From Amborella trichopoda (lineage: Eukaryota > Streptophyta > Magnoliopsida > Amborellales > Amborellaceae), in contig NW_006499435.1 in assembly GCF_000471905.2 (NCBI RefSeq), positions 5,545,843 through 5,609,842 of the forward strand: a DNA stretch of 64,000 bases, read 5' to 3'. Made by a program: the position numbers and the translations under genes. Within the stretch, counting starts at the first letter, position 1. Each line of letters begins with the position of its first letter. A model generated the notes under the pieces. It made no database searches. It was not told the origin of the DNA and saw only the letters and a list, made by a program, of their open reading frames with translations. Shown here one piece after another: positions 20,804-32,752 of this stretch.

Positions 20804-22211
20804 AGAAGGGATCAATTTTTTAGTTTTATCTAGGAAATTTGGATAATGTATTAGAGGAAGGATACAATAAAATTGGTCAAATTTGAAGTGACCCACCAAG
20901 GTCCGCATGCATGAACAACGGCTTTTGCCTCTCATTTATGGGTATTGATAGAAAAGAGTTGAGTTGACTTAGAATTGGTCGAGTTATTTAATATCACAAC
21001 CCAATAGACATAGAGGAAGTCGCACAAACGTCAGTGATTTTCCCAAGTTTGGGTCCTTGTTACTAATTTCAAAGATGATTCATTGAGTCGGGCCTCAAAA
21101 AAGTGTCTGACTAGGCTGAATTTTGATGCATCCTTAAATCTAAAAGAAAGGTTCTTGAAGATTTCAAAAAAACCGAGAACTAAATTATTTAGATTACATC
21201 AAATTCTAATGAATTGGGCCTCAGGACAATGGTTAGTTTGAGACCGAACCCACATTTTAAATGTTGTATGTAATCTTCTTTGTTGGTCTAGGCTTGAGAA
21301 TTAGGCTATGTTTCACATTTTATCTTTACACAATCAACACTAGAATAGAACCAAGGCCACCTAAAATGAGCTCCCTAGGACCTAGGGGGTCATTCTCTAA
21401 ACTACAAAGTTGCATAATCTCCATCAATGTTTAGAAAAACGGATCAGTGGGATGGATCATCCACCGACCGATCCCATGTCAGATTGTCGATTCATATTTA
21501 TTTGCATCAGCGATTTAGGAAATATTAAAAGTAAAGAAACAAAATAAACAAAAAATTGTATGAGGCTTTTAAACGTTGGAATACAGGGAAATAAGCAATA
21601 AAAAAATGAACAAGAATAAACAAGAGGGGACTTTTATGGTGGAACCGGCCGGTTCTGATACTTGGCCAGAACCGATTCGATTTCCACTAATTCACAACTT
21701 GGATTCACTTCATAAATATTTGGTTCCCTAATTTCACTTCAGGATCCAAAAATTTGACCATTGTGGGCATCCCAATACAAGCTTGGAAAGGATCTGATGA
21801 AAATTCGCAGCCATGAAATAAGCATTCATTGAGAAATTCACTCATGCTCACAAGTAGACTATAACCCATGGAGCCCATGACAAATACACAGTAATTTAAA
21901 TTTGTACAATTACACAGAATTTAAAATTACTACAATAAGTGAGATATTCACATAAACCTTGCTATCTTAGCTAGAAAAATACGAACTGTGATATTCATTA
22001 ACCAAGTGGACCAGACTCCTCAAACCTATGTTTTACTTACATTCATTAATTTCCTAAATTTATTTATTTTTTCTTATTCATGATTACCATGGTATAGATT
22101 ATCCATCTCTAAAATATTGGATACAATTTAAAAAGGACTTTAGAGGGAGGACACAAATGAATAAATGAGTCAGCTGACTAAACCCTATCCTATTAGATAT
22201 TATCCTATATA
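20804..22211. other. Intergenic, no gene seen
   Basis: 21426-21720 contains CAATGTTTAGAAAAACGGATC and facing GGAACCGGCCGGTTC segments, similar to the CAGTGTTTTAAAA hAT-like group but without clear ends. The rest is unremarkable AT-rich DNA. Confidence 0.4.
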
Positions 22212-22604
22212 GGAAAAAATTTATATAAAGTGTCATTTTATACTATTGAAGTAAAGTGCACCATATAGATCTTCTAGAAGAGTGTTACTATATTGGAGAA
22301 TCCTCCAATTGATCATCTCAACCTCGAGATGTTGGATATGAAAAAAAACATAAAAGAATTTCAAGTTCTAAAAATAGTGCACCTTGTACAAGTTATCTGG
22401 ACCGTTTATTTATAAGATTTTCAAGTATTTATAGATCTACTCTATCTATACCACTTTTAGAATTTTAAATTTCGTATCTTGGTAGGAAAATAGATTTCCA
22501 AATGATCATCAATTTTCTTATACTAAAACTACATCTCCGAACAAAATTTAGAGATCTGTTTTAATTCTACAATATAAGGAAGATGCCTTGTATAAACTTC
22601 ACAC
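22212..22604 (+). mobile_element. Family A Mutator-type MITE with exact 9-bp duplication
   Basis: It starts GGAAAAAATTTATATAAAG and ends GTATAAACTTCACAC. The flanks are TCCTATATA at 22203-22211 and again at 22605-22613, identical. Internal GATCATCTCAACCTCGAGAT is present. Confidence 0.85.
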
Positions 22605-22689
22605 TCCTATATAATTAGAAATTATATATTATAAGATTGTACAATACTTGTTAGGAAGTACGATTTGGTTCAAACAAAATGCTCAAAAA

Positions 22690-22850
22690 GGTTAAGAGAT
22701 ATACTTAAAAAGACATGATTAGAAGTAGTACGAAAAGATATGAAAACTTATGATGTCATTGAGAGTATGACCTTTGATATAGTAGAATAATAGTCTAAAA
22801 TTCGTATAGCTGATTTCAAACAGTTGGAAAAAAGCTATGATAATGATGAT
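22690..22850 (+). mobile_element. RTE-type LINE 3' end fragment
   Basis: AAAAAGACATGATTAGAAGT, GAGAGTATGACCTTTGATAT and ATTCGTATAGCTGATTTCAA match the C-terminal end of plant RTE reverse transcriptase genes (K-DW-EVVRKD..., AE-RIHVADP). An A-rich stretch and a short GAT/ATG repeat tail close it. It is 5'-truncated and heavily decayed. Confidence 0.65.
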
Positions 22851-23019
22851 ATTGTCTTTAGTAAGAAAAGAAAAACCATCCCCGCCATCTGATTTGAGGG
22901 TGGCTAGGTGTCAGTCCCTTCGACAAGATGAATGCAAATAATAGAACATTTCCTGCTACCCAATTTGTCTTCTAACCACTAAAGGCAAATTTTCATTGGA
23001 TGCATAAATGTTTCATGTT

Positions 23020-23345
23020 TTGCAAAGGGTTGGTCGGATCTGGATCTGGCTGGACCCAGACCCGAAACTAAAGTTATCGGCCTCTGAACCAATTGAACCC
23101 AACCCAAAAATAAACAAATAAATATATATATATAGTTATATTTATTTAGATATCAATTAAATATTATTAAAATATTTAATATTATTTATATAATAACATT
23201 ATTCTGGTTGGGTCCATATGGGCTCGGACCCAGACCCGGACTCGAATAATATTAGTGTCCAATATTTAGACCCCGACCCTCCTGCTCTGCCGGGTCCAAA
23301 TGTCGGATCCTAGGTCAGGTCCAGGTCTATTGCCACCCCTAAATT
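23020..23345. mobile_element. hAT-like GGGTC-rich element
   Basis: GGTCGGATCTGGATCTGGCT with GACCCAGACCCGAAAC at the left, an AT-rich core, and GGTCCAGGTCTATTGCCACC followed by CCTA at the right. Same group as 17277-17518. Confidence 0.55.
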
Positions 23346-23371
23346 ACAAAGTTAACTAAGGGAAATTGCTT

Positions 23372-23730
23372 CATGCTGGCTAAACCACATGGCTAAATAT
23401 GTGGTCCTAAAAGTGTAAAGCATCCATCTTTAAGATGGATGCAAGTAGGTATTCCATCTAGAAACAGCCAAATGTTTTCTTAGTAGAATATTTATTTATA
23501 ATTTTTAAAATTCTCTTATTTTTTGAATTATTATTTATAATTTTTAAAATTTTCTTATTTTTTGAATTATTATTTATAATTTTTAAAATTTACTAATTTT
23601 TTCATATTCATGATATCCATGTAAGAGATTAAATGTCTTTAAAAATTAAGTCAAAAAATCCATCTAAAAAATAGATTTATTAATAGGCCCGCATTTTTAC
23701 ATATGCGGGCTTGGCCGCATAGAAACCGGG
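23372..23730 (+). mobile_element. Family D MITE
   Basis: Left GGCTAAACCACATGGCTAAA; right CCCGCATTTTTACATATGCG then GGCTTGGCCGCATAGAAACC. The core holds three tandem copies of a unit of about 43 bp (TTATTTATAATTTTTAAAAT) at 23487-23605. This is the best-preserved copy of the family. Confidence 0.65.
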
Positions 23731-24000
23731 TCCGTTAACTAATGGCACTTCTGCTATTTTTCTTAAATTTGTGCCCATTATCATTCCCCGTTGTGCCTCC
23801 TCACCTAGTCCCACTACCGACACGTTTCCGGTCATCGAACGCCCCAAAAAAATCAATGTTATCGTCACACGTGTACATACCTTCACAAACCACTCCACCT
23901 AAAGGACCCATGGGTCACCGGCTATAGCCGGTGACAACGTTATCGCCTTTGCCTTGTGTGGCATGTACTAGGAGATCGTGACCGGCTCGTCCGGTCGCTC

Positions 24001-24006
24001 TATAAA
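24001..24006 (+). promoter_or_regulatory. Probable TATA box of the HMGB gene
   Basis: TATAAA in a GC-rich setting (GGTCGCTCTATAAAGCGTGG). A long pyrimidine-rich (Y-patch-like) leader begins 25-30 bp downstream, which fits a transcription start near 24030. Confidence 0.55.
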
Positions 24007-24029
24007 GCGTGGTGAGTCGGCCGTACTCG

Positions 24030-24380
24030 ATATTCCCTTCTCTCTAAACTTTCTCTCTCTCTCTACGTTCTCCCTTTCCCTCACTTCCTTTCTCTATCTA
24101 CGTTCTCCCTTTCCCTCTCTAGGTTTTAGAGAGATATGCAAGAGTGGGTTTTCTCTCTCTAAACGTCCTTTTTCTCTCTCTAAACTTTCTTTATCTCTCT
24201 ACGTTCTACCTTTACCTCTTACTTCCCTTCTCTCTGTACATTCTCCTTTTCCCTCTCTAGGTTTTAGAGAGAGACACAAAAAGTGTTTTTTATTTGCTGG
24301 CCTTACTGTTTACTCTCCTCTCCTTTCTCTCCTCTTTCCTCTCTCTCTCTCTTCTTTTGTGTGAATCCTTCTCTCTCTGC
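24030..24380 (+). repeat. CT-rich leader with a 138-bp internal duplication
   Basis: Segments ending CCCTCTCTAGGTTTTAGAGA lie 138 bp apart (near 24112 and 24250), each preceded by repeats of TCTCTCTACGTTCTCCCTTT. It probably forms the first, non-coding exon of the HMGB gene. A donor GAAG|GTATGG at 24432 and an acceptor TTAG|G at about 26010 or 26034 would define a 5'UTR intron of about 1.6 kb. Confidence 0.6.
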
Positions 24381-25621
24381 GCGTCTATCTCTGAGCAAGC
24401 GACTTCATTTCACGAGTTCTGTGCTCTGAAGGTATGGTTTCTCTGCCATCGTCCTTTTTCTTCTTCATCTGTGAAGTATGATGGTAGTTTTTAGTTTCTC
24501 TCTCTTCTTTAGAGAGAACCCTCTCTCGCCTTTTATCTACTCTCTTTGGACATCTTTAGTGAGAGATTAACCCCTCTTTTATCTGCTTTCTCTGGACTGG
24601 ACCAGTTTCATTTGATCGCTAATAAGGTCTGTAAGGTAGACGGTCCTTGATTCTTTTCATCAGCGATGGTCTTTTTCTTTTTAGCGATTTTTTTAAGTAT
24701 TTAGTGTATTTTTCCACCATTATTTATGAATTTGAACTGTTTTTATGAGTTTCTCTGGTTATATTATCCTTATTTGTGACTGGCATCTGTCAGATTATTT
24801 TCCTCTTTTTTTGCTTTAGTTATTGCTGTAGTTTTTTTTTTTAAATATATATTAATCAGATCAGGAATGCCTATTTGTTGTCAAATTCGCTATTGTAATT
24901 TATTTTCTGACTTTTAGCTCTATGATTTATTCTGATTATTTATTTGTTATTCATGGAATTTTCTTGATCATATTATGGATATTTATTTTGTTTTTTTATT
25001 TGATGCTCATTTTTTATGGTCCTTGAACGTTTGTTTTGACGTTCATAGTGCTTTATGCTTTAGTTTGCATATATTCTGAATCCAATTCAAACCGGAAAAT
25101 TTGCGAGAACAACTTTCGTAGTTGTGATTCATTTCCCTACTTTAGGAGTAGTTTTAATTTCCTCTGATATGTGATTTACAGTGTTTTTGCAGCTTTTTTT
25201 TGTATTTTTATTTAATGAACTTGTGCTTTTGAATGATTATTTTTGCTTTGTGCTTTGAATTTCTTCCCTAATGATATGGATCTAAAAGCCAATTTTAATT
25301 GTGTTGCCACAATGAAGGTTGGTATAATACATGTCTGAGACAAAAAGTTCAATAATAATTTTCTTTCATGTTCTATTTTTTCATCTGTGCTTCGTTGTTA
25401 ATATCTTTAGATCTAAGGCCTTTAGCTCAGTTATTTGTTGAATTGGATATGTGTTGTTTTAGTTATGTTGGTTTTCTACTTTTTAGTTCCCTGAACTTAT
25501 CTTTCCTCTCCTTTTTTTTCCATTTTGTCTTCATCTGTCTCTAGTTTTGAACTTGTGAATGTTCTCTCAAGCCTTTTTTTCATTTTGCAATCCCTTTCCA
25601 TTCTTCTTACTTCGCTCTCCA

Positions 25622-25674
<53 letters not shown>
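25622..25674. repeat. Compound microsatellite (CT)n(CA)n
   Basis: About ten CT units followed by about 17 CA units, inside the presumed 5'UTR intron of the HMGB gene. Confidence 0.97.
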
Positions 25675-25676
<2 letters not shown>

Positions 25677-26052
25677 CTCACGTAGCCCTTCTTTTCTTTG
25701 TCTCCTTCTTGTACTGTAGTTTTGCTTTCCTTGAATTGTCCTTTTGGTAAGTCTCGATCGTTTTGTTCACTGGGTTTGTTTCAATGTCAGGAGGCTATTT
25801 AGCTAATTGAAGCTTTTTCAGTGCATTTAGTTTTGACCATGAAACTTCTTCTTGGGGAGAACTTCACGGGCTTTATGATTTTACATAGTCAACTTATCAT
25901 GACTATGTTGATGTATCATCATAAGAAATAAGGAATCCGTTGACATGTAAAATTTGGTGTTTTTTTTTTTGTGTTGTTATCTGTAACTTTTTTCGTGTTC
26001 CTTTTCTTAGGTTTTTGGTTTCCATTTTGTTTAGGGTTCCACCTTCTCTACA

Positions 26053-28219
26053 ATGAAAGGGGCAAAAGCGAAGGCACCTACAAGGAAGGGGAAAAAGGAA
26101 GCACTGAAGCCAGTGGATGATAGGTGAGAATAATTATTTTATTGCATAGTTCTGTTTTGATAATTAGCTGTTTTAGTCATGGCGTAGTTAATTTTCTTGT
26201 TTGCATCTTATGGTTTTGAAGATTCTTTTATGGGGCTTCCTTTTTGGTTTTATACGCTTCCTCAATTTTATCTTGGCAGCTTGCAATGGCTAGTGTGCTT
26301 ACCTCTTTCTCCTCATGGTAGATCACTGCAAGTTGATGTTGGTCAAGGAGTTTACTTGATCCACCTAGTGATGGATTGTCATCTTTCTGTTTCTTCTTAT
26401 CAGGAGAGTGGGAAAGCGCAAGGCTACTATTAAGCCAGAGAGGGCTAGTAAGAGGCCAACCAAGAAAGAAAAACAGGCTAAGAAGGACCCCAACAAGCCA
26501 AAAAGGCCTCCAAGTGCTTTCTTTGTGTTTCTGTATGTCTTTCATCGTAATATAATTCTCTTTCTAGGTCATGGAGAAGAATGTCATTATTTTATTTGTT
26601 TACTTTTTAATACAAAGGATTTCTGTGTTGTGTTGCAATTATCTGTATAATTTGGATTGTTTACATGAGCCGTATAAATGTTGCAGGGAAGAGTTCAGGA
26701 AGATATATAAAGAGGAACATCCCAATGTGAAAGCTGTGTCTGCTGTAAGAATTGATTTTAAATCAGAGCATTCTGATTTGGAAAAGTATACTATAATTCA
26801 AAGGACTTGGGAAAACCACGGTCCATTAGGGTTATCAATTTCCTAGGAAATGATTGATGGTGATGGAGAGAGTGGAACAGGCCATTGGTTTCATGTTGCC
26901 CTCTATTTATTCATTACTGTCATCATTTCACTAGGCATTGATGAGCTCAATGAACTGTGTTTTTGTACTCCTTTGGATGCAGCATGCTGTCCTTTTCAAT
27001 ATGGTGGGTGTGGATTATGTAAATTCAAAGGACTTGGGAAAACCACGGTCCATTAGGGTTGTCAATTTCCTAGGAAATGATTGTTGGTGATGGAGAGAGT
27101 GGAACAAGCCATTGGTTTCATGTTGCCCTCTCTTTATTCATTACTGTCATCATTTCACTAGGCAATGATGAGCTCAATGGACTGTGTTTTTGTAGTCCTT
27201 TGGATGCAGCATGCTGTCCTTTTCAATATGGTGGGTATGGATTATGTAAATGTTAGTTTATCTTCTATATAACGTGGTTTAGATTGGAGGTTGCTTTAAC
27301 TTTTACTGATTTGCTTTCTTCTTTGTTTCTTGCAACATCTAAAAGGTTGGTAAAGCTGGAGGAGAGAAGTGGAAGTCAATGTCAGATGCTGTAAGTGCTA
27401 ACCCTGCCTTTGCTTTTTGACTTAACATTGCTATTATGGAAATAAAACAAAAAAAAATTGCTGATATGGTAGTGAGGGTGTGACCATCAATCAAACTCAA
27501 ACTTGGTACATAGTATCACAATTGTCAACAGCGGACCATTCAAGCACAAGCCTTTTCGTCCTTTTAAAAGGGAGGTGAACTTGTTTGGTTATCTGGGTCA
27601 TACTTCAAGGATTTGAATCCTCGACCTCTTTACCCAATCTTGATGTCTACTGATGAGCATTGCCTAGGGGAACATAAGAATATAGGAGCTTTTGTTCTGG
27701 GGTTCAATTGTGTTCATGGCTGGTCTTTAGTAGATGGGAGGGATCAGAAGAAGTTTCAAGTGTCAACCATATCCAATTTTTCACCCTACATGAAGAGGGA
27801 TAAATAACTGGTTAACCACAAAAAGGCTTTGATTGAAGAACTGAAAGAAACTCTTTCTATGATATTGTTTCCAATTTGTTGTCCTGTTTTACAGGAAAAA
27901 GCTCCATTTGAAGCCAAAGCTGCAAAGAGGAAATCAGATTATGAGAAGCTTATGTCAGCCTACAACAAGAAGCAGGTAAGCCTGTTGGATCATCTTGGGT
28001 TGTGCATCAAAAGGAGCCTTGTCATTGATTCACTAGTTTGTAATTGTTAATCGATATTCGATGGCCTACAGGAAAGTGCAGCTGAAGATGATGGAGATGA
28101 GTCTGACAGGTCTAAATCGGAAGTCAATGATGATGAAGACGATGATGATGATGATGAGGAGGAGGACGAGGTAATTGTTTGGAGTTATTTGCACCTAGCT
28201 GTTCATTTTCAGCTCTTTG

Positions 28220-28254
<35 letters not shown>

Positions 28255-28316
28255 ACACACACACACTCACTCACTCCCTTATGTGGCATCTGTAGGAGGA
28301 TGATGATGAAGACTGA
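26053..28316 (+). CDS. HMGB: HMGB-type high mobility group protein, seven coding exons
   Basis: Exons are 26053-26123, 26404-26532, 26687-26744, 27346-27390, 27895-27975, 28072-28170 and 28296-28316. All introns are GT-AG, and the product is 167 aa. It has a basic N-terminus (residues 1-51, many Lys/Arg), one HMG box (about 52-121: DPNKPKRPPSAFFVF, EEFRKIYKEEHPNVKAVSAV, GGEKWKSMSDAEKAPFEAKA) and an acidic tail (132-167, runs of Asp and Glu). This is the layout of plant HMGB1-like proteins: abundant nuclear factors that bind and bend linear and distorted DNA without sequence specificity, with the acidic tail tempering binding. The start is the first ATG after the leader, in ACAATGA. Introns hold a 227-bp tandem duplication and a second CT/CA microsatellite. 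No defect seen. Which HMGB paralogue is not resolved. Confidence 0.93.
26796..27249. repeat. 227-bp tandem duplication in HMGB intron 3
   Basis: Units 26796-27022 and 27023-27249 both begin ATTCAAAGGACTTGGGAAAA and are about 96-97% identical, so the duplication is fairly recent. It lies wholly inside the intron between coding exons 3 and 4. Confidence 0.95.
28220..28274. repeat. Compound microsatellite (CT)n(CA)n in HMGB intron 6
   Basis: (CT)n broken by one AT, then CACACACACACACTCACTCA. It lies 20-75 bp before the last exon, where it doubles as part of the polypyrimidine tract region. Confidence 0.95.
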
Positions 28317-28604
28317 AATTGATGGCTGATAAGAGCTTGGCTCTGTGCTTTCCGGATTCGATGAATCATGTGTAATCTTCAGGTTTTGAAGTGCTTCATT
28401 TGTAAAAGATATATCAGCTCAATATCACTGTTTTTCCATGTTAGGAAGCCTGTATTATATGTTTCTATACAAGTGTTTATACTTTCTGGTACAATTTGCG
28501 CTTTTCTAAATGACAAGTTTATGTTTTTGAATTAGGTTTCTATGCATGTAGCATTGTTCACAAGAAGTCACATTGGCATCGATATGGTTGTTAGGAATAA
28601 GGAA

Positions 28605-28773
28605 AAGTATGTAATGAGATCATTTACATTTGGTACAAGGTGGTAAAAAATAATCGTTACCTCAAAAGAAATTTTGTCGAACTTTGTGACACCCAAGCTA
28701 TCAGATTTCACATCGGATGGTTAATTGTGACCTTCTTGTACCAAAGGTTAATAATCTCATTGTATACAATCCC
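28605..28773 (+). mobile_element. Family B MITE, short copy
   Basis: GTATGTAATGAGATCATTTA at the left, GAACTTTGTGACACCCAAGC inside, and AATCTCATTGTATACAATCC at the right. It begins about 290 bp past the HMGB stop codon. Confidence 0.65.
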
Positions 28774-29507
28774 TCGGAACAATTACATTCTCTTGATTCT
28801 GGTGGAGTTCTCTTGCTTAGGGCAATGAAATCTTGAATAAATTATCAATTAACTTGAATGGTATTATGGACTCTTAGTTATTCTTCTTCATATTTGTTGT
28901 ATGTATTTTGGGTAGGTAATCTTGCCTCTTACTGTGATTTTGGGGTTGATTTGTCTTTTTTCTCCTCTTGAAATTTGTTGGTAGTTAGCATTGATTATGT
29001 CCTAGATTAGGGGCACAAATTTGTACCATGCTTTTTTTTCCTGAAGTTATAAGTGGGGATCCCTTTTGATATTAGGAGCTGGTACAGGACAATGGCTATC
29101 ACAATAGTGAAGATTCTAGATACTTTAGCTAGAAACATGGGGGACAGCCTCCCTCCCGAGAGAGAATTTGAGGAAATCCATGCTTAGAGGATCACTAAGT
29201 ATATATAGTTTCTGAGCAACAAAGTGTTAATGTGATGTTATACTACTCATTCATTGCTGCGGAACGAGGACATGTGCGTTTCGTGCATTTAGGGGAATTC
29301 AACGTGGATGATGATAGACATGGGAGAGCCATGGTGCTTGTCTGAAATTTTCGTTCTTCTAGATTCGCAGCCATGGTGTATGCTATGTGGATACACGAGT
29401 GCAAAGATTAGATAAACCAGACATGCATTACTTCTTGAATGACGTTTCTGCATTGTAAGGCACACATGACTTCTTTTTTGAATAATTAGAGATTACTCTC
29501 CTAATTT

Positions 29508-29790
29508 AGGTGTGGCAACAATAGACGATAAGATGAGAGAGTAGACTTAGGTGGGTTGGCCATGTGTGGTGCAGATCCAGTACAACACTTAAGGCGGTGC
29601 AAATTAGATCAAATGGAAGCCTAAACAAGGGTAAAGGGGTAGGCCTAAAAGGACATGATTGGAAGTAGTGAGAAAAATACGAGGATTTATGGTCTTATTG
29701 AGGGTGTGGCTTTTAATAGAGCACAATGGCAGACTAGGATTCGCGTAGCTGACCCCAATCAATTGGAAAAAAGCTATGATGATGATCATG
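29508..29790 (+). mobile_element. RTE-type LINE 3' end fragment
   Basis: GACGATAAGATGAGAGAG then CTTAGGTGGGTTGGCCATGT encode DDKMRE and RLRWVGHV in different frames, the conserved C-terminal block of plant RTE reverse transcriptases. GGCCTAAAAGGACATGATTG and GTAGCTGACCCCAATCAATT follow, then a (GAT)n-type tail. It is 5'-truncated and frameshifted, an old copy. Confidence 0.75.
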
Positions 29791-30639
29791 AATTAGAGAG
29801 CACCCTCCTAGTATGTGTCATTCTTTGAATCTGAGTGAGACACTGTAGTCGTCGATGGTAGGTCAATAATTTTCTCTTTTTGGTGAAAATTATTCATATT
29901 ATGTCATTCTGATTGTGCATATGAATTGACTTGCTTGGTTTTCTTTTCTTTTTGTTTTTGTTAAGATAAAGATAGTAACTATAATAGTATTTGCTGGTTG
30001 TGTTATTGTCATGTTGGTGCAACTTAGTTACTATGTTCTATGGGTTTGTACCACTAAGTAGTACTGTGCTAAGCTATTATTCATTTTATCTTTATTCCCT
30101 TGCAAAGTTCTTCCTGCTTCTGTTATATGTATTTCTAGTGTGCAATCAATAATCTAGGTGTATTGAGACGCAAAATGCATAAAGTTGAGTTTGTGATCAA
30201 GGATTAGTCCCTTTTTTTGTTTGTGGGCGAGCTTTGCATGGGTCCCAACACTTAACGTGTGTTTAAGGACTGATAACCGACCAATCTTGATTTGAGTAAT
30301 GGAAGTGTGCTAACAATAATGTCATTTATTTGTCATGATGTGACGAGATCTAACAAGATATGCTAGGTGCTAGTCTGACGTTGTTGATGGTTTATTGCCG
30401 GCTATCCAATCAAGAATTGGCGGATGTTGGTAGAAAGGTTTCCCTTTCTCCTTTATTTTTTTTTGGTTATTTAGAGAGAGTTGTCCTAAGGACCAAATAT
30501 TTTTGCTCCTGCACAGATATTTATGGGTCTCATCTTATACTTCGGGATTTGCCTATTGAAATGGATTGTTGCATGGGTTTTCTCCTCAAGTTAGAACATG
30601 TGGCTAAAATCTCACTCCATTCTATTAGATCTCTTTAGA
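29791..30639. other. Intergenic, nothing recognised
   Basis: AT-rich sequence without clear repeats. The longest open frame, about 90 codons near 30360, resembles no family known to me. Confidence 0.4.
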
Positions 30640-30733
30640 AATTTGATTCAGGCTTGGGTCAAGATGGTAAAGGCTAGGTTTTCATAGCCGGTCTCAAGTT
30701 TTATTCCTATGTGACCATGTCAAAAAAAAAAAA
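30640..30733 (+). mobile_element. SINE-like element with poly(A)
   Basis: TTGGGTCAAGATGGTAAAGG resembles a tRNA A box and CCGGTCTCAAGTTTTATTCC a B-box region. It ends GTGACCATGTC followed by an A run of about 12. Confidence 0.5.
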
Positions 30734-31359
30734 GAAAAGAGAAAAAAGATGTTTCTTAGAGTGTGGAATTACTCATTAGATTGCTTCTTCTTAGAGAATA
30801 TAGACAAATACTAGGTCTAAATCAGCATATGCCATCTAGTAGTTTATAGATAAGATTGTACCAGCGATCAGACTGATCCTACTAGCGGTTAGAGGTACCT
30901 TGGTTTGGTATGTAGCAAAACCCTGATTTAGTTGAAAGCTGGATTGGTGTTTGATTAGTTTTGGGCATTTGGATTGGTTCATTTTTATAGATTATGAGGT
31001 TGAAAATATTTTCTGCAATATACTTTTTGGATATATTTCTGTGATTTTTCTCTCTAAAAAACCCAATACAACCAATTGGACCATTTTTAATTGGACCAAA
31101 ATTTCATATGTTTTATGGTTGGTCCAACTGTGATAAAGCTTTAGATCATTTCATGCCAGGGGAAACTACAAATCGTTGGCTTATGGGTTTAGAGTAAAAT
31201 GGGACTTCCCGACGCTACTATTAGTGTTGCTTTACTGGTATGGTTGGCTGCTCTTGATGTTTAGGAGCGGTTTAAATGGTCGTCTTAAAGCCTCCCTAAC
31301 ACCATTTTTTTTCCATTATTGGCAATGGACCCGGAGACTCAAGGGGTCCGGGTGGTCTT

Positions 31360-31440
31360 CATCATCATCATAGTTTTTTTTCAATTAATTGGGATCGGCA
31401 ATACGAATCTTGATCTATCATTCTGTTCCATTTAAAGCCA
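31360..31440 (-). mobile_element. RTE-type LINE tail
   Basis: Read on the minus strand it has CAAGATTCGTATTGCCGATC then CCAATTAATTG, an A run, CTATGATGATGATGAAG, the same RTE 3' end as at 29508-29790. Only the last 80 bp remains. Confidence 0.65.
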
Positions 31441-31645
31441 TATCAAGTTTGGGTATGGATCAAAAAATTGGACCCGATGGGTTGGGTCTGGGTCTATGTC
31501 CAAGTCCCGTAATATTTTTCGGGTCTCGATATATATAATATATTTAAATATAGTTAAATACATAGATATATTAATTTTTGGGTCAGGTCCAAGTTCAGGT
31601 CCGGGATAGCAAAACTGACCTGACCTGTGGCCACCTCTAACGTCC
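31440..31645. mobile_element. hAT-like GGGTC-rich element, small copy
   Basis: TTGGACCCGATGGGTTGGGT at the left, an AT core, and CCTGACCTGTGGCCACCTCTA at the right (20 bases of it before the last A). Both termini are degraded forms of TAGGGGTGGCAAT. Confidence 0.5.
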
Positions 31646-31998
31646 AAGCCCTATTTCCCCGTTGTGGCTCCTATTCAGGGAGTCCATAGAAATTAACCAA
31701 AAAAAGAAAAAACTTGTTGAAATCGGCTGAGCGATTTTTTTTAACGTTGTTTCTTAGTGCTATCAGGTAACATTTCAGCATTTTAAGTTTTGTTACTCTT
31801 TTCACTGTATATGTATTCTAAGGAGTCAGGCTTGAAGTTTTGTCACTCTTCTGTTTTTTTCTTTTGTTTTTTAACTATATATATATGCAAGTCAAGGAGT
31901 CAGGCTTTTACTCGAGTGGTGGTTAACTATATATGCAATCTATGGAGTCAGGCTTTTGCTTGAGTGGTGGCAATTGACGTTTAGCAGCACCTGCATTT

Positions 31999-32300
31999 TT
32001 TATTTTTTTGGGGTGATTTAGTGGGATGACAGGTCTACCGAGTCAGGGTTGGGCTTGTGTGTGACGCAGCATATTTTAATTTAATTTATTTATTTTTGGG
32101 TAGTTCATTTGGAAGATAGGTTCTTACCCGTTTTTCAAGTGGTTTAGGAGTTTGTTTTTTTAATATATTAGTAGGGTGTTGTCAATAGAAATTGGAATTT
32201 CAAGTGGTTTAGGAGTTTGTTTTTTTAATATATTAGTAGGGTGTTGTTAATAGAAATTGGAAACCACAACGTCGTGATTAGCGTGTGGGGTGCTATTATA
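31999..32300 (-). repeat. Two retroposon-like repeat copies with a 65-bp tandem duplication
   Basis: TTTGGGGTGATTTAGTGGGA near 32008 and TTTTGGGTAGTTCATTTGGA near 32094 are starts of the same family, each after a T run. Units at 32133-32197 and 32198-32262 are near-identical and carry TTTCAAGTGGTTTAGGAGTT. Confidence 0.65.
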
Positions 32301-32752
32301 ACCCAGCCCCCCTTCCCGCAACAATTTGCAAAAAGATGAGTTTGATTCCTAAATTATTAAGAAAATCGTAAACGTATTTTTGATGAAAGGATCCAGTGTC
32401 GGGAGAAATCACTAGCCACTTAATTGGGTGGAACTAGAATTACAGAGGCCTGGGCAGCTTTCCCGAATGTAACATGGAGAGGGACATTTTGGGTATGTTT
32501 GATAACCGAGTTTTTTTTAATGTGTGTTTGTAATATGGAGAGAGACATTCAGGGAATGTTTAATAACCAAGAGAGAGAGTCGAGGAAGACCTGACTTTCC
32601 CGGTACAGTAAAGAGGGGAAACGTGAAGTTTTGACTTTCCCTTGTCTCTTGCGACTGGGAAAGCCGTAGCCAATCCAGCTTGCCCCAGAGACTAAACCAC
32701 CGGCCTATCTTTTTTTAATAATATTTAATATATTATTTTATATTTTATATAA

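Noticed and set aside
24030-24490. 128-codon Ser/Leu-rich frame with repeats in the HMGB leader
   Set aside because: It is produced by CT-repeat translation, has no family resemblance, and lies between a TATA box and the HMGB start, so it is better explained as leader.
29000-29470. Possible exon debris (GGACAGCCTCCCTCCCGAGA...) upstream of the RTE fragment
   Set aside because: All frames are broken and no protein family could be recognised.
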